Source of the DNA: Thermacetogenium sp. UBA4966
GTDB lineage: Bacteria; Bacillota; DSM-12270; Thermacetogeniales; Thermacetogeniaceae
Length of the DNA: 41,609 bases
Reading direction: 5' to 3'
Assembly (NCBI GenBank): GCA_002397275.1
Contig: DHAA01000122.1
Span: 1 to 41,609 of the forward strand
The stretch's first letter is position 1. Each line of letters starts with the position of its first letter. Shown here piece after piece: positions 8,587 through 16,628 of this stretch. Below the pieces are notes generated by a model. It did no database searches, was not told where the DNA came from, and was given only the letters and a program-made list of their open reading frames with translations. The position numbers and the translations under genes are program-made.

Positions 8587-9054
8587 CTATTTACTGTCAA
8601 CGGCGGCGCCGATTTCTTTCTCCACTAATTCTAAAACCTTGGGAAGGGCCTTCTCCACTTCCGGAGTCAACTCCATCCCCCAACCGATCTCTTGAGGCTC
8701 TACGCCAATGATCACCGCGGGAGGCGTTTTCCCCTCCAAAAGGGCTAAATCATGCAGCAGCACCAGAATCCCCATATCATGCACAGAGATCGCCCTATTC
8801 AGATACTGCTTACCGCAGTCCTGCGCGGTCAAGCGGTAGACTGACCCGGGGGGTTCTCCCCCTTGCAGGGCATCGACGATAATGATCCTCTCCGCTCCCT
8901 GCAAATAAGGGAGGAGATCGCAGCCGGCCGTTCCCCCATCCACCAACTCCACATCCTGAGGAAAACGGCCTTCCAGAGCGCGGACAGCACGTACGCCGAC
9001 ACCGTCATCCTTCATCAGTAAATTGCCGATCCCGAGCACAACTTTCTTTCCCAT
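8587..9054 (-). CDS. [NiFe]-hydrogenase maturation endopeptidase (HyaD/HybD/HupD family)
   Basis: This protein of about 155 aa is the protease that trims the C-terminus of the hydrogenase large subunit after nickel insertion. It has GIGNLLMKDDGVG (nickel-binding acidic residue), VDGGTAGCDLLPYL, IIIVDAL (second metal ligand) and SVHDM (His ligand), and the usual length. ATG at 9054 is preferred over GTG codons at 9058-9063 because it gives better spacing to the GGGGGG run. The likely substrate is the large subunit encoded at 12940-14355, about 4 kb away; an opposite-strand transporter sits between, so it is not in the same operon. Confidence 0.9.
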   Translation of the reverse strand: MGKKVVLGIGNLLMKDDGVGVRAVRALEGRFPQDVELVDGGTAGCDLLPYLQGAERIIIVDALQGGEPPGSVYRLTAQDCGKQYLNRAISVHDMGILVLLHDLALLEGKTPPAVIIGVEPQEIGWGMELTPEVEKALPKVLELVEKEIGAAVDSK

Positions 9055-9201
9055 CAGCACCACCCCCCATCATGATCCCCGCTTCATCATTATACTTCAG
9101 AGCGCCGCAAAAAACCAGAAGAAGACAGGGTATACAGGTAGCAGCAGGGATCTCCTTCCTCTGCTCGACAAACGACCCTCTGTAACATAAAAAATATTCA
9201 G

Positions 9202-9230
9202 TTTACTTATCTATGCCTGATCTCTATAAT
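9202..9230 (+). promoter_or_regulatory. Probable sigma-A promoter for the NMT1/SsuA-type transporter operon
   Basis: A -35 box TTTACT (9202-9207; 4 of 6 consensus positions) and a perfect -10 box TATAAT (9225-9230) are separated by 17 nt, about 85 nt upstream of the first gene on the plus strand. Sequence between -10 and the start is AT-rich. No operator was recognised. Confidence 0.6.
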
Positions 9231-9315
9231 GATTTAAGGGTATTTTTTTTATAACTATATGTTATTTAAGAGGTGCGCTTTAAACTTTTATTAAAATAAG
9301 AGAGGGGCCGAGGAT

Positions 9316-10443
9316 TTGAAACTGCAAGAGAGAGGATTTTTAAGCGTTTTATTAGTATTGGTGCTGCTGCTCGCCGTGTCGATAACAGGGTGTGGAGACA
9401 AAAACAGTTCCGACAAAGAGCCCGCAGAGGTTCCCAGCCTAAACGTCAGTTATATTTTTACCAACCACCAAACTCCTTTTGTGACAGCCATGTATCAGGG
9501 TGAAGAGTTTAAAGAAAAAGGGACTTATCTGAAAGAAATCGTACCAAAAGAAAAATACGAACTATATTCCGACGGCAAACATGTTTGCGATCTTAAAGTG
9601 ATCACCGCGAAGAGCGGTTCGGAAACAGCCACCCTCTTCGCTCAAGGGCATGTGGATATAGGTCTGGTATCGGTAACAGCTGTTATGTCCGCTGTGGACA
9701 GCGGAACTGCCGTTAAAATAATTTCCCCCATTCAAACTGAAGGCATGTCTTTGGTCTTTCCCAAAGACAGCGAAGTAAAAAATTGGAATTCGTTTGTCAA
9801 TCTTGTTAGAACATCCGCTAAGCCGGTTGCCATAGGCTATCACTCTCCTACCAGCGCTCCTAAAATCGTTTTTGAAGCAGCTCTTACTGAAGCAGGATTT
9901 AAAATAACCCAGGATACAAATGACACTTCAGCCGATGTGCTGCTGGTTGACCTTAAAGAAACCAGCAATTTAATGCCTGCGTTAACAAGCAAGCAGGTAG
10001 ACGGTTGGGTAGGGCCTTCCCCTCACCCCGAAGTTGCTATCACCGAAGGTGTAGGACAGATTGTCGCTCAACTGCGTGATCTGCCTCCAGAAGGGAAATG
10101 GCATGACACTCCTTGCTGCGTGGTAGCCGCCAGCGATAAAGCCATTTCCGGCTATGCTGATGAAATAGAAGCTTTCGTCAAGCTTATTGCACAAAACAGC
10201 GAATGGTGTAATGAAAACCCTGAGGATGCGGCAGCAATCACCGCCGGATGGATGGGAATATCTGAAGAAGCAGCAGCGAAAGCCATGCTTCGCTATACAA
10301 CAGTGCCATCCGACAGCTGGAAAGAGGGGGTCGGCGTTTACCTTACTACTCTGGATGAGATGGACAAATACAAAGGAGAGTTGAAGGGTAAGCAACTAAA
10401 CGAAGTAGAATCATCACTCTTTGATTTCCGATTTGTTGAATAG
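9316..10443 (+). CDS. ABC importer substrate-binding lipoprotein, NMT1/SsuA-like
   Basis: This 375-aa lipoprotein has a signal peptide ending at lipobox ITGC (C26). It shows the periplasmic-binding-protein-II pattern of the nitrate/sulfonate/taurine/pyrimidine-precursor group: GHVDIGLVSVTAV, VAIGYHSPTSAPKIVFEAAL, LTSKQVDGWVGPSPHPEVA. The substrate cannot be read from sequence; organic sulfonates, nitrate-like anions or a vitamin precursor are all possible. The start is TTG with GAGGGG upstream; no in-frame ATG gives the complete signal peptide. It is the first gene of a three-gene importer operon. Confidence 0.85.
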   Translation: MKLQERGFLSVLLVLVLLLAVSITGCGDKNSSDKEPAEVPSLNVSYIFTNHQTPFVTAMYQGEEFKEKGTYLKEIVPKEKYELYSDGKHVCDLKVITAKSGSETATLFAQGHVDIGLVSVTAVMSAVDSGTAVKIISPIQTEGMSLVFPKDSEVKNWNSFVNLVRTSAKPVAIGYHSPTSAPKIVFEAALTEAGFKITQDTNDTSADVLLVDLKETSNLMPALTSKQVDGWVGPSPHPEVAITEGVGQIVAQLRDLPPEGKWHDTPCCVVAASDKAISGYADEIEAFVKLIAQNSEWCNENPEDAAAITAGWMGISEEAAAKAMLRYTTVPSDSWKEGVGVYLTTLDEMDKYKGELKGKQLNEVESSLFDFRFVE

Positions 10444-10457
10444 GCAAGACGATTATA

Positions 10458-10500
10458 ATTACAGGTTCCCGGAGGGGAGCAACCTCCGGGAACCTGTAAT
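10458..10500 (+). promoter_or_regulatory. Long intercistronic hairpin between binding protein and permease
   Basis: Perfect 18-bp inverted repeat: arms 10458-10475 (attacaggttcccggagg) and 10483-10500, loop of 7 nt. No T-run follows, so it is not a classical terminator. It lies between the stop of the binding-protein gene and the ribosome site of the permease (AGGAGG at 10511). Such hairpins typically protect the upstream message and lower expression of the membrane genes relative to the binding protein, as with malE-malF; that role is inferred. Confidence 0.85.
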
Positions 10501-10519
10501 CTTTCATGTCAGGAGGAAG

Positions 10520-11359
10520 ATGCAGTTGTCCAAAGTTAATCGTTTTTTGCTGTCCTTAATCATACCTGCATTATTCATTATTCTCTGGTGGGTATTGGCA
10601 TGGCGAGTCGACAACCCTATTGTGCTTCCCAGGGTAAGCGATGTTTTCGCACTTTTAACGAGTCCCACACAAAACCTGATCAGCATGGGATCCCTTTTAA
10701 GCAATGTTTTTGTCAGCCTCATCCGGGTGCTGGTCGGTTATCTGCTTGCGGTACTGATGGCGATACCCCTGGGCATTCTGATGGGCTATTACTCCCTCGG
10801 CTATGACCTTTTTAATAATTTTCTAGGCCTTTTTCGACCTATTCCCCCCTTGGCCTGGGTTCCGCTAGTTCTGGCCTGGTTTGGAGTAGCGAGCTTCGCC
10901 ACCATGTTCGGAGTTGAAGAAGGGCAGCTCTATATCTGGCTCAATAATCTTAAGCTCTCCATGATTTTTATTATATTTATCGGAGCTTTTTTCCCGGTTC
11001 TCACCAGTACAATTTATGGGGTAAGAAGTGTTAACAAGACATTGATCGACGGTACGTTGGTATTAGGAGCAAACAGCCGGGAAATATTCACTAAGGTTCT
11101 CCTTCCCGCAGCGGCTCCATCCATCGTCAACGGGATGCGCACCGGCCTCGGCGTGGCCTGGATGTGTCTGGTTTCGGCCGAAATGCTGCCGGGCAGCATT
11201 TCGGGCGTGGGTTACCTGATCACCCATGCCTATACAATCGCCAAGACAGATATCGTCATCGCCGGTATGATCAGTATCGGTGCTGTGGGGGCCGTGCTGG
11301 ACAGTGTATTCAGATTATTCGAGAGCAGGAAGTTTAAATGGCAAAGTATGACGAGATAG
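10520..11359 (+). CDS. ABC importer permease, SsuC/TauC-like
   Basis: This permease of about 279 aa belongs to the BPD-transport family: helices at SLIIPALFIILWWVLAW, LIRVLVGYLLAVLMAIPLGILMGYY and IFIIFIGAFFPVL, plus the ATPase-coupling loop TLIDGTLVLGANSREIFTKVLLPAAAPSI. The frame is open from 10421, but AGGAGG stands just before ATG 10520 and the upstream extension lies over the hairpin, so 10520 is the start. The last codons overlap the ATPase gene by 22 nt. It contains an insert (FGVEEGQLYIWLNNLKLS) between helices where SsuC proteins are shorter. Confidence 0.88.
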   Translation: MQLSKVNRFLLSLIIPALFIILWWVLAWRVDNPIVLPRVSDVFALLTSPTQNLISMGSLLSNVFVSLIRVLVGYLLAVLMAIPLGILMGYYSLGYDLFNNFLGLFRPIPPLAWVPLVLAWFGVASFATMFGVEEGQLYIWLNNLKLSMIFIIFIGAFFPVLTSTIYGVRSVNKTLIDGTLVLGANSREIFTKVLLPAAAPSIVNGMRTGLGVAWMCLVSAEMLPGSISGVGYLITHAYTIAKTDIVIAGMISIGAVGAVLDSVFRLFESRKFKWQSMTR

Positions 11360-12192
11360 AAAGGGATGTACGGATGCAGGATGAGGTCTTGATCGTTAAT
11401 AATGTCGGTAAAACGTTCGTCACCGAAAAAAGGCTCAACATTTGCGCACTCCACAACTTTTCGCTTAGTATAAAAGAGAACGACTTCATCTGCCTTGTGG
11501 GACCGTCCGGCTGCGGAAAATCCACTCTGCTGCGCATCATTGCCGGGCTGGAGACAGCGAGCGAAGGGAAGGTTTTATACAGAGGAAACATGGTTTCAAG
11601 ACCCGATAAAAGGCTAGGCATGGTCTTTCAGGAGTATTCTCTGCTCCCCTGGAGAACGGTGCTGGGGAACGTTGGCTTGGGGCCGGAACTGGCAGGGAAA
11701 CCGGCCGCTTATTGCCGGGAAATAGCTCATAGATATTTAGAGATGGTAGGATTGGAGAAGTTCGCCGTTTCCTATCCGTATGAACTGTCGGGCGGAATGC
11801 GTCAAAGGGTTGCTATAGCCAGGGCTCTGGCAAACGACCCCGACGTATTATTGATGGACGAGCCTTTCGGCGCTCTGGATGCGCACACCCGAATTATACT
11901 GCAAAAAGAACTGCTCAAGATCTGGGAAGCTAACCGCAAGACTATTGTATTTGTAACCCATAGTGTTGATGAAGCTATTTACCTGGCAGACCGCATCGTG
12001 GTGATGACGGCCTGTCCCGGCCAGATTAAAAAGACAATAGATGTAGGCATCCCTCGTCCCAGAGATAGGGCCAATCCGGCGTATGGCAAGTTGTCGGCCC
12101 GCATTTTGGATATGCTGGAAGAAGAGGTCGCAGCAGCATCCTCCGCGCCCTTGAGGGATCAGCGGAAGCAGATCCGCAAAGAAGTAATCTGA
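11338..12192 (+). CDS. ABC importer ATPase, SsuB/TauB-like
   Basis: This 284-aa ATPase has Walker A GPSGCGKST, Q-loop FQEYSLLPWRTV, signature LSGGMRQRVAIARAL, Walker B VLLMDEPFGALD and H-loop VTHSVDEA. The 'DEPFGALD' and 'LLPWRTV' forms are characteristic of nitrate/sulfonate/taurine importers. It starts inside the end of the permease gene (AGGAAG upstream of ATG 11338); a second ATG at 11374 also has a possible ribosome site. It is the last gene of the importer operon. Confidence 0.9.
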   Translation: MAKYDEIERDVRMQDEVLIVNNVGKTFVTEKRLNICALHNFSLSIKENDFICLVGPSGCGKSTLLRIIAGLETASEGKVLYRGNMVSRPDKRLGMVFQEYSLLPWRTVLGNVGLGPELAGKPAAYCREIAHRYLEMVGLEKFAVSYPYELSGGMRQRVAIARALANDPDVLLMDEPFGALDAHTRIILQKELLKIWEANRKTIVFVTHSVDEAIYLADRIVVMTACPGQIKKTIDVGIPRPRDRANPAYGKLSARILDMLEEEVAAASSAPLRDQRKQIRKEVI

Positions 12193-12202
12193 GCATCATA
12201 TG

Positions 12203-12245
12203 AAAAAACCGGCCTGTATTATAAATTACAAGCCGGTTGTCTTAC
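12203..12245. terminator. Bidirectional intrinsic terminator between importer and hydrogenase operons
   Basis: Stem arms 12207-12213 and 12232-12238 (aaccggc/gccggtt), extended by tgta/taca after one mismatch. An A-run (12203-12208) gives a T-run on the minus strand, making it a good terminator for the hydrogenase transcript arriving from the right. The plus-strand tail (gtcttacattgtctt) is weaker but T-rich, so it may also end the importer operon. Confidence 0.8.
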
Positions 12246-12270
12246 ATTGTCTTGCTATAGCCGGTTCCGG

Positions 12271-12927
12271 CTATCCATCTACCGATTTTTCCGCTCCTGC
12301 CGAAAGAAGCTCGGCTTTCCGTTTTCGTTCGTGACCGTGAAAATCCGCGGGACGGTAACCGGTGATCATACCCACGATGTTGGCCCATCCCTCGCTGAAG
12401 TCCAGGTAGAGGTGAGCGGCAATGCAGTAAACAAAGATCCAGGCAATGATATAGTGAATGATCCTGATCACATGCATGCCCCCGACAACAACCGCCCAGT
12501 GGTTAAAGGTCGTGGGCCAGTAAAGGATAAAACCGGTAATACCCTGAATGATAATCAGCGGAACAAAGGCCAAATACATCGACTTCTGGCCTGGGTTATA
12601 CTTTTCACCAAAATCAGGCAGTTCATCGCTGATAAAAAGGTAATACTTCATCAGACCGATCATGTTCCCCAAGTCAGCCAGGCGCGGCCGAAAGTTTTTG
12701 GAATCCTTACTTATAAAAGCATAGTAGAGGCGTCCGATAACTCCGGCTGCTACCGCGTACATGAAGATAAAGTGGAGCTTTCTTGCAATATCCATTGACG
12801 GAAAAACCGAGAAGCTTTGCGGGGCATGGATATAAAACCCGCTTAACGCCAGGAGTATCATGGCGATACCGTTCCACCAATGGAAAAAGCGCACTGCTCT
12901 CGTATGTCGATATTCCAAACCCCTCAT
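12271..12927 (-). CDS. b-type cytochrome subunit of [NiFe] hydrogenase (HyaC-like)
   Basis: This 218-aa membrane protein transfers hydrogenase electrons to quinone. It has the HyaC/HupZ pattern: a start RAVRFFHWWNGIAMILLALSG, four transmembrane helices, and candidate haem-ligand histidines in FFHWW, RKLHFIF, GGMHVIRIIHYI and AAHLYLDF. Its ATG follows AGGGGGGAT, and it lies 12 nt after the large-subunit stop. Order small-large-cytochrome matches group 1 membrane-bound uptake hydrogenases. Confidence 0.9.
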   Translation of the reverse strand: MRGLEYRHTRAVRFFHWWNGIAMILLALSGFYIHAPQSFSVFPSMDIARKLHFIFMYAVAAGVIGRLYYAFISKDSKNFRPRLADLGNMIGLMKYYLFISDELPDFGEKYNPGQKSMYLAFVPLIIIQGITGFILYWPTTFNHWAVVVGGMHVIRIIHYIIAWIFVYCIAAHLYLDFSEGWANIVGMITGYRPADFHGHERKRKAELLSAGAEKSVDG

Positions 12928-12939
12928 GGCGATCCCCCC

Positions 12940-14355
12940 TTAATAAACACGGAATGCGCCGACATTCCGGTTCGGGGTAATCACGTGCACCGCGCAGCCG
13001 ATGCAGGGGTCGAAAGAGCGCACAATACGGACCAGTTCAATGGGATTGTTCACATCGTTGACCGGCGTACCGACCAGGGCCTGTTCAATGGGACCCGGCT
13101 GGCCCTTGTCATCCCGAGGCCCGGCGTTCCAGGTGGTAGGCACGACACAATTATATTTAGACACACGCCCTGCTTCAATTTTGATCCAGTGCCCCAGAGC
13201 GCCGCGCACAGCGTCTACAGTACCGACTCCTTCAGCATTTTTCGGTAATTCATGAGGAGTGCATGTCGGCTCGCCCGGCTTTAACTCCATTACCCAGTCA
13301 TTCATCGCATGCGCTACTTTCTGGATCTCAAATGCACGGGCGGCATGCCGTCCCATCACCGAAAAGGCCTTTTCCCCTAATGCACGTATTTTCGTATCTT
13401 TGTCTACCCACATGCGGGCCAGAGGCCCCACCTCCAGCACCTTGCCGTTATAGCGCGGCGACTTCAGCCAGGAATAAGCGTCGGCCTTACCGTGCTCAGG
13501 CGAAACCACCGCCTCCTTGGGGGATTTATCAATATTGTCCTTGTACCAGGAGTGTTTGACGTCTTCAGTGATCTGCTCCGGATCAAAGGGGCCGTCCTTG
13601 CCGTCGATATACGTGCCCTCTTTGATGAATCTGCCTTCTTTCTGCGGGAAGGTTCCGTAAGACAGCAAATTCTTGCAGCCCCGCCCGATATCAAACCAGT
13701 CCTTGTAAACATCCGCCACTGCCAGCACATCGGGCAGATAGATGTTGTCGATAAAGTCGATCAGTTCCGCCAGGCGGTATTTGAAGTTTAAGATTTTTTC
13801 CGTGTCAACTACCTCGGTCACCCCTCCTGGAACAATGCTGCGCGGAGTCGGCGCTCTTCCCCCGAAGAGGGCCAGCATCTCATGCGCTTTTTTGCGCATC
13901 TCCAAAGCTAAGAGGTAGTGTTCGACAGCAGCGGCATTAACGTCGTCAGGAAGCCGATAATCCCCCTCATAGCGGGGAGCAAGGGGCAGGATGGTATCAG
14001 GACCTTTGACATAATCCAGAGCCGCCAGATGATAGAAATGCAGGATGTCGGACTGAATATAATTAGATCCCAGGATCAGGTTGCGAAGAATCCTGCCGTT
14101 ATCGGGGGGTTCGATGCCGAAGGCATCGTCCAGGGCAAACGCAGAAGCAGTGGCATGACCAAGCGGACAGACGCCGCAGATACGCTGCACAAGCTCCTGG
14201 GCATCCCTGGGGTCGTGCCCCTGCAGGATAAGCTCTATCCCCCGGAAGAGCGTACCCGAACTCTTGGCGCTGATCACCTTACCCCCGTCGACCTCCACCT
14301 CGATCTTTAAATGTCCTTCTATTCTGGTTACCGGATCGACTATCACCTTCTGCAT
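12940..14355 (-). CDS. [NiFe] hydrogenase large (catalytic) subunit
   Basis: This 471-aa subunit holds the Ni-Fe site. Ligand motifs are RICGVC (C60, C63) near the N-terminus and DPCIGCAVH (C451, C454) near the C-terminus. The 14 residues after H457 form the extension cut off by the maturation protease. DPC rather than a selenocysteine codon shows the plain NiFe form. The ATG immediately follows the small-subunit stop (TAAATG), with GGGGGGA upstream. With the Tat-targeted small subunit it should be exported as a folded complex to the outer face of the membrane. Confidence 0.96.
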   Translation of the reverse strand: MQKVIVDPVTRIEGHLKIEVEVDGGKVISAKSSGTLFRGIELILQGHDPRDAQELVQRICGVCPLGHATASAFALDDAFGIEPPDNGRILRNLILGSNYIQSDILHFYHLAALDYVKGPDTILPLAPRYEGDYRLPDDVNAAAVEHYLLALEMRKKAHEMLALFGGRAPTPRSIVPGGVTEVVDTEKILNFKYRLAELIDFIDNIYLPDVLAVADVYKDWFDIGRGCKNLLSYGTFPQKEGRFIKEGTYIDGKDGPFDPEQITEDVKHSWYKDNIDKSPKEAVVSPEHGKADAYSWLKSPRYNGKVLEVGPLARMWVDKDTKIRALGEKAFSVMGRHAARAFEIQKVAHAMNDWVMELKPGEPTCTPHELPKNAEGVGTVDAVRGALGHWIKIEAGRVSKYNCVVPTTWNAGPRDDKGQPGPIEQALVGTPVNDVNNPIELVRIVRSFDPCIGCAVHVITPNRNVGAFRVY

Positions 14356-15414
14356 TTATTCATCCCCCCCTTCGTCTTTCTTCCCCGTGCGGCCTTTGGC
14401 TATACTCCCCACCAGGTGAGCTCCAATACCGGCCGCGACCGCGACGCCCAGAACACCGCCCACAGCGTCCGCTCTTGCGGTAACACCGGGCAGGTTTACA
14501 CCGGGCATCCTTTCATAGAAGGGGGTAGCGCAGTCGGGAAAATCTTTTTCAGTGCAGCCCAGGCAGGGCGCCCCTGACTTAATACACCAATTTACGCCGC
14601 TGTTCCATAAGCGATCGAAGCTGTCGCAATGGGCAAGCGGCCCTTTGCACCCGATTTCCAGCAGACATCCGGGATCACTGAAATTCTTAGCGAAATCACT
14701 GGAATCAAAGTACTGCCGTCGCGGGCAGTTGTCATGGACACATTTACCGTAAAAAATCTTGGGCCTCCCAATCTTATCCACTTCCGGTATTTCATCAAAC
14801 AGTAGGATATGCGCCAGCGTCCCCACAAACCAGTCCGGATGTATAGGACAACCGGGGATATTGACGACAGGTGTTTTGATCCCCGCTTCTTTCAAAACAG
14901 CTTCCACACTCTTGCTTCCGGTAGGATTAGGCTTGGCGGCCGCTACGCCTCCGTAAGAAGCGCAAGTGCCGATGGCTATGATCGCAGCCGCTTTTTTCGC
15001 CAATTCTTTGACCCTGTCTTGGAAGACTACTTCTTTGCCGTCCCGTTCCCCGACCGTACAATAGATCCCCCCGTCTTTAGTCGGTACGGCGCCTTCAACG
15101 ACAAGATAAAAGCCTCCGGCGTCTCTTGTGTCGTCAATGACCTTCATGGCCAGATCGCCGGCTGCAGCCGACACATTGGGATGAAACTTAAGGTCGATAA
15201 TCTCAGTGAGAATCTCCTTGATCTCCGGTTGATCGGAATTTAAAAGAGATACGGAGCAGCCGGTACATCCCGCTCCCTGCATCCAGATCACCGCTGGTTT
15301 CCCGGAGGCGGGAGCGGCTTTCGCCAGTTCAGGCAGAAGGGCCTGGCTCAAACTGACGGCAGCAGCCGAACCCGCGCACAATTTTAAAAAACCGCGGCGA
15401 CTTAGTTTCTTCAA
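14356..15414 (-). CDS. [NiFe] hydrogenase small subunit, Tat-exported and membrane anchored
   Basis: This subunit of about 352 aa carries three Fe-S clusters. The Tat motif SRRGFLK (residues 5-11) directs folded export; a C-terminal hydrophobic segment (about 317-339) anchors it. Proximal cluster: C50, C53, C151, C189. Distal: H227, C230, C250, C256. Medial: C263, C277, C284, C287. C277 (in NWC) stands where most group 1 enzymes have Pro, so the medial cluster may be [4Fe-4S]. The frame extends to a GTG at 15432, but GGAGGAGG would then be coding; TTG at 15414, 7 nt after that site, is the better start. Confidence 0.94.
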   Translation of the reverse strand: MKKLSRRGFLKLCAGSAAAVSLSQALLPELAKAAPASGKPAVIWMQGAGCTGCSVSLLNSDQPEIKEILTEIIDLKFHPNVSAAAGDLAMKVIDDTRDAGGFYLVVEGAVPTKDGGIYCTVGERDGKEVVFQDRVKELAKKAAAIIAIGTCASYGGVAAAKPNPTGSKSVEAVLKEAGIKTPVVNIPGCPIHPDWFVGTLAHILLFDEIPEVDKIGRPKIFYGKCVHDNCPRRQYFDSSDFAKNFSDPGCLLEIGCKGPLAHCDSFDRLWNSGVNWCIKSGAPCLGCTEKDFPDCATPFYERMPGVNLPGVTARADAVGGVLGVAVAAGIGAHLVGSIAKGRTGKKDEGGDE

Positions 15415-15929
15415 TTTTAATCCTCCTCCCACAATTTTTTTATCTCTGTTCTAATATTATCAGAGCCTCTCTAAGCATCGCTCCTTTCCTGGATTAATTG
15501 ATTATCTAAAGGCGGTCGACTTCTTCTCGCCGGGCGCCTGCCCGTTTCTTAGAAGCGTCATGACAAACCGCCGGGCGTCCGGGATTCTGATGCGACAAGG
15601 CCGGAGCCGACCGCAATTGATACCAAAAAATACAATAGGCCACTCCCTAAATGTGGCCGCCCCATAAAAAAGTAAACACCACCAATAATCCTCCTTTCCA
15701 CAATGGAGGGCGCGCCCGTTTCCAGACACACCTACGGTCTAGCAGCCAATAGCTCGACGGCGACAAGCCGCAAGACTCGGAGGACCACATTCATCTTGAT
15801 GTTTATTGATTGATTAATCCTTTGTATTGTTCATATTCTTATAAGTTTATTTCTCTAGAATTTATTTCTCTCCTGATAACCAAAATCCTGCATCAGCCGT
15901 TAATTTTTTTTTAAAGCTTTAATAATATG
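15415..15929. other. 515-nt intergenic region upstream of hydrogenase operon, no convincing gene
   Basis: No protein gene is supported. From 15502 to 15730 the DNA is GC-rich and highly structured. Between 15780 and 15929 it is AT-rich and could hold the hydrogenase promoter, though no clear -35/-10 pair was found. On the minus strand a strong ribosome site (AAAGGAGG near 15688) precedes very short frames only. One minus frame is open from 15729 to 15502 (75 codons), but its composition (WWCLLFYGAATF...) looks unlike a normal protein. Confidence 0.5.
15512..15614 (-). ncRNA. Candidate structured RNA or repeat element upstream of hydrogenase genes
   Basis: A 7-bp closing helix (15512-15518 with 15608-15614, gcggtcg/cgaccgc) encloses further helices, including cttct/agaag around a cgggc/gcccg stem. 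Just upstream on the minus strand lies another hairpin (ggccac/gtggcc, about 15638-15658). The element ends about 100 nt before the small-subunit start. No known riboswitch class was recognised, so this could equally be a dispersed intergenic repeat. Confidence 0.3.
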
Positions 15930-16592
15930 TTAATACGGCATTAACAAATCAGGCCCGCGGCTCGTCCCCAGTCGATCAGCCCCTGCGTTGATCAAAGCCA
16001 GGGCCTGTTCCCTTGTTCTGATACCGCCGGCGGCTTTAATGCGCAGCTGCGTAGGCGCCGCTCTGCGCAGCAAGGCGACATCCTCTGCGCTCGCTCCTTG
16101 AGGGCCAAATCCTGTGGAGGTCTTTACAAAATCAGCTCCCGCGGCAGCGACTGCCTGCGCCGCGGCGATTTTCTCTTTGTCGGTGAGATAACATGTTTCG
16201 ATGATCACCTTGATCACAGGCTTTTCCCTGCAGGCGCCCGCCGCCTGCACAACGGAGGAGATTTCCCGCTCCACAACAGACCGGCGCCCCTCCTTCAGCA
16301 AGCCGATATTGATAACCATATCAAGCTCCTGAGCCCCATCTGCCAGAGCATTTTTCGCTTCATTAACCTTGGACGCTCCGGTTTGAAAGCCCAGGGGAAA
16401 GCCTACGACAGTAACCACCCGCACAGCGCTCCCTGCAAGGAGAGAGCAAGCGAGCCGCACCCTGTCCGGGGGGAGACAAACCCCGTAAAAATTATATTCC
16501 ACAGCCTCTCGGCATAGTCGTGCATAATCTTTCTCTATAGCTTGCGGCAGCAGTAAAGTGTGCTCAATATATTTTGCCAGTTCATCTTTCAT
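15930..16592 (-). CDS. deoC: Deoxyribose-phosphate aldolase
   Basis: This 220-aa aldolase splits 2-deoxyribose 5-phosphate to glyceraldehyde 3-phosphate and acetaldehyde in nucleoside salvage. It has the Schiff-base lysine in FVKTSTGF, the proton-relay Asp in QELDMVINIG and the second lysine in LRIKAAGGIRT. Length is typical. The ATG follows GGGGGAGAGG. It is 36 nt downstream of era, so it is probably the last gene of the yqfC-era cluster, and it pairs functionally with cdd two genes upstream. Confidence 0.95.
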   Translation of the reverse strand: MKDELAKYIEHTLLLPQAIEKDYARLCREAVEYNFYGVCLPPDRVRLACSLLAGSAVRVVTVVGFPLGFQTGASKVNEAKNALADGAQELDMVINIGLLKEGRRSVVEREISSVVQAAGACREKPVIKVIIETCYLTDKEKIAAAQAVAAAGADFVKTSTGFGPQGASAEDVALLRRAAPTQLRIKAAGGIRTREQALALINAGADRLGTSRGPDLLMPY

Positions 16593-16628
16593 GACGCCTC
16601 TCCCCCTTGCACCTATCCAACCGCCGAC

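Noticed and set aside
15502..15729. Minus-strand 75-codon frame upstream of the hydrogenase genes
   Set aside because: Odd composition, no ribosome site at its start, and it overlaps the structured element; kept only as part of the intergenic description.
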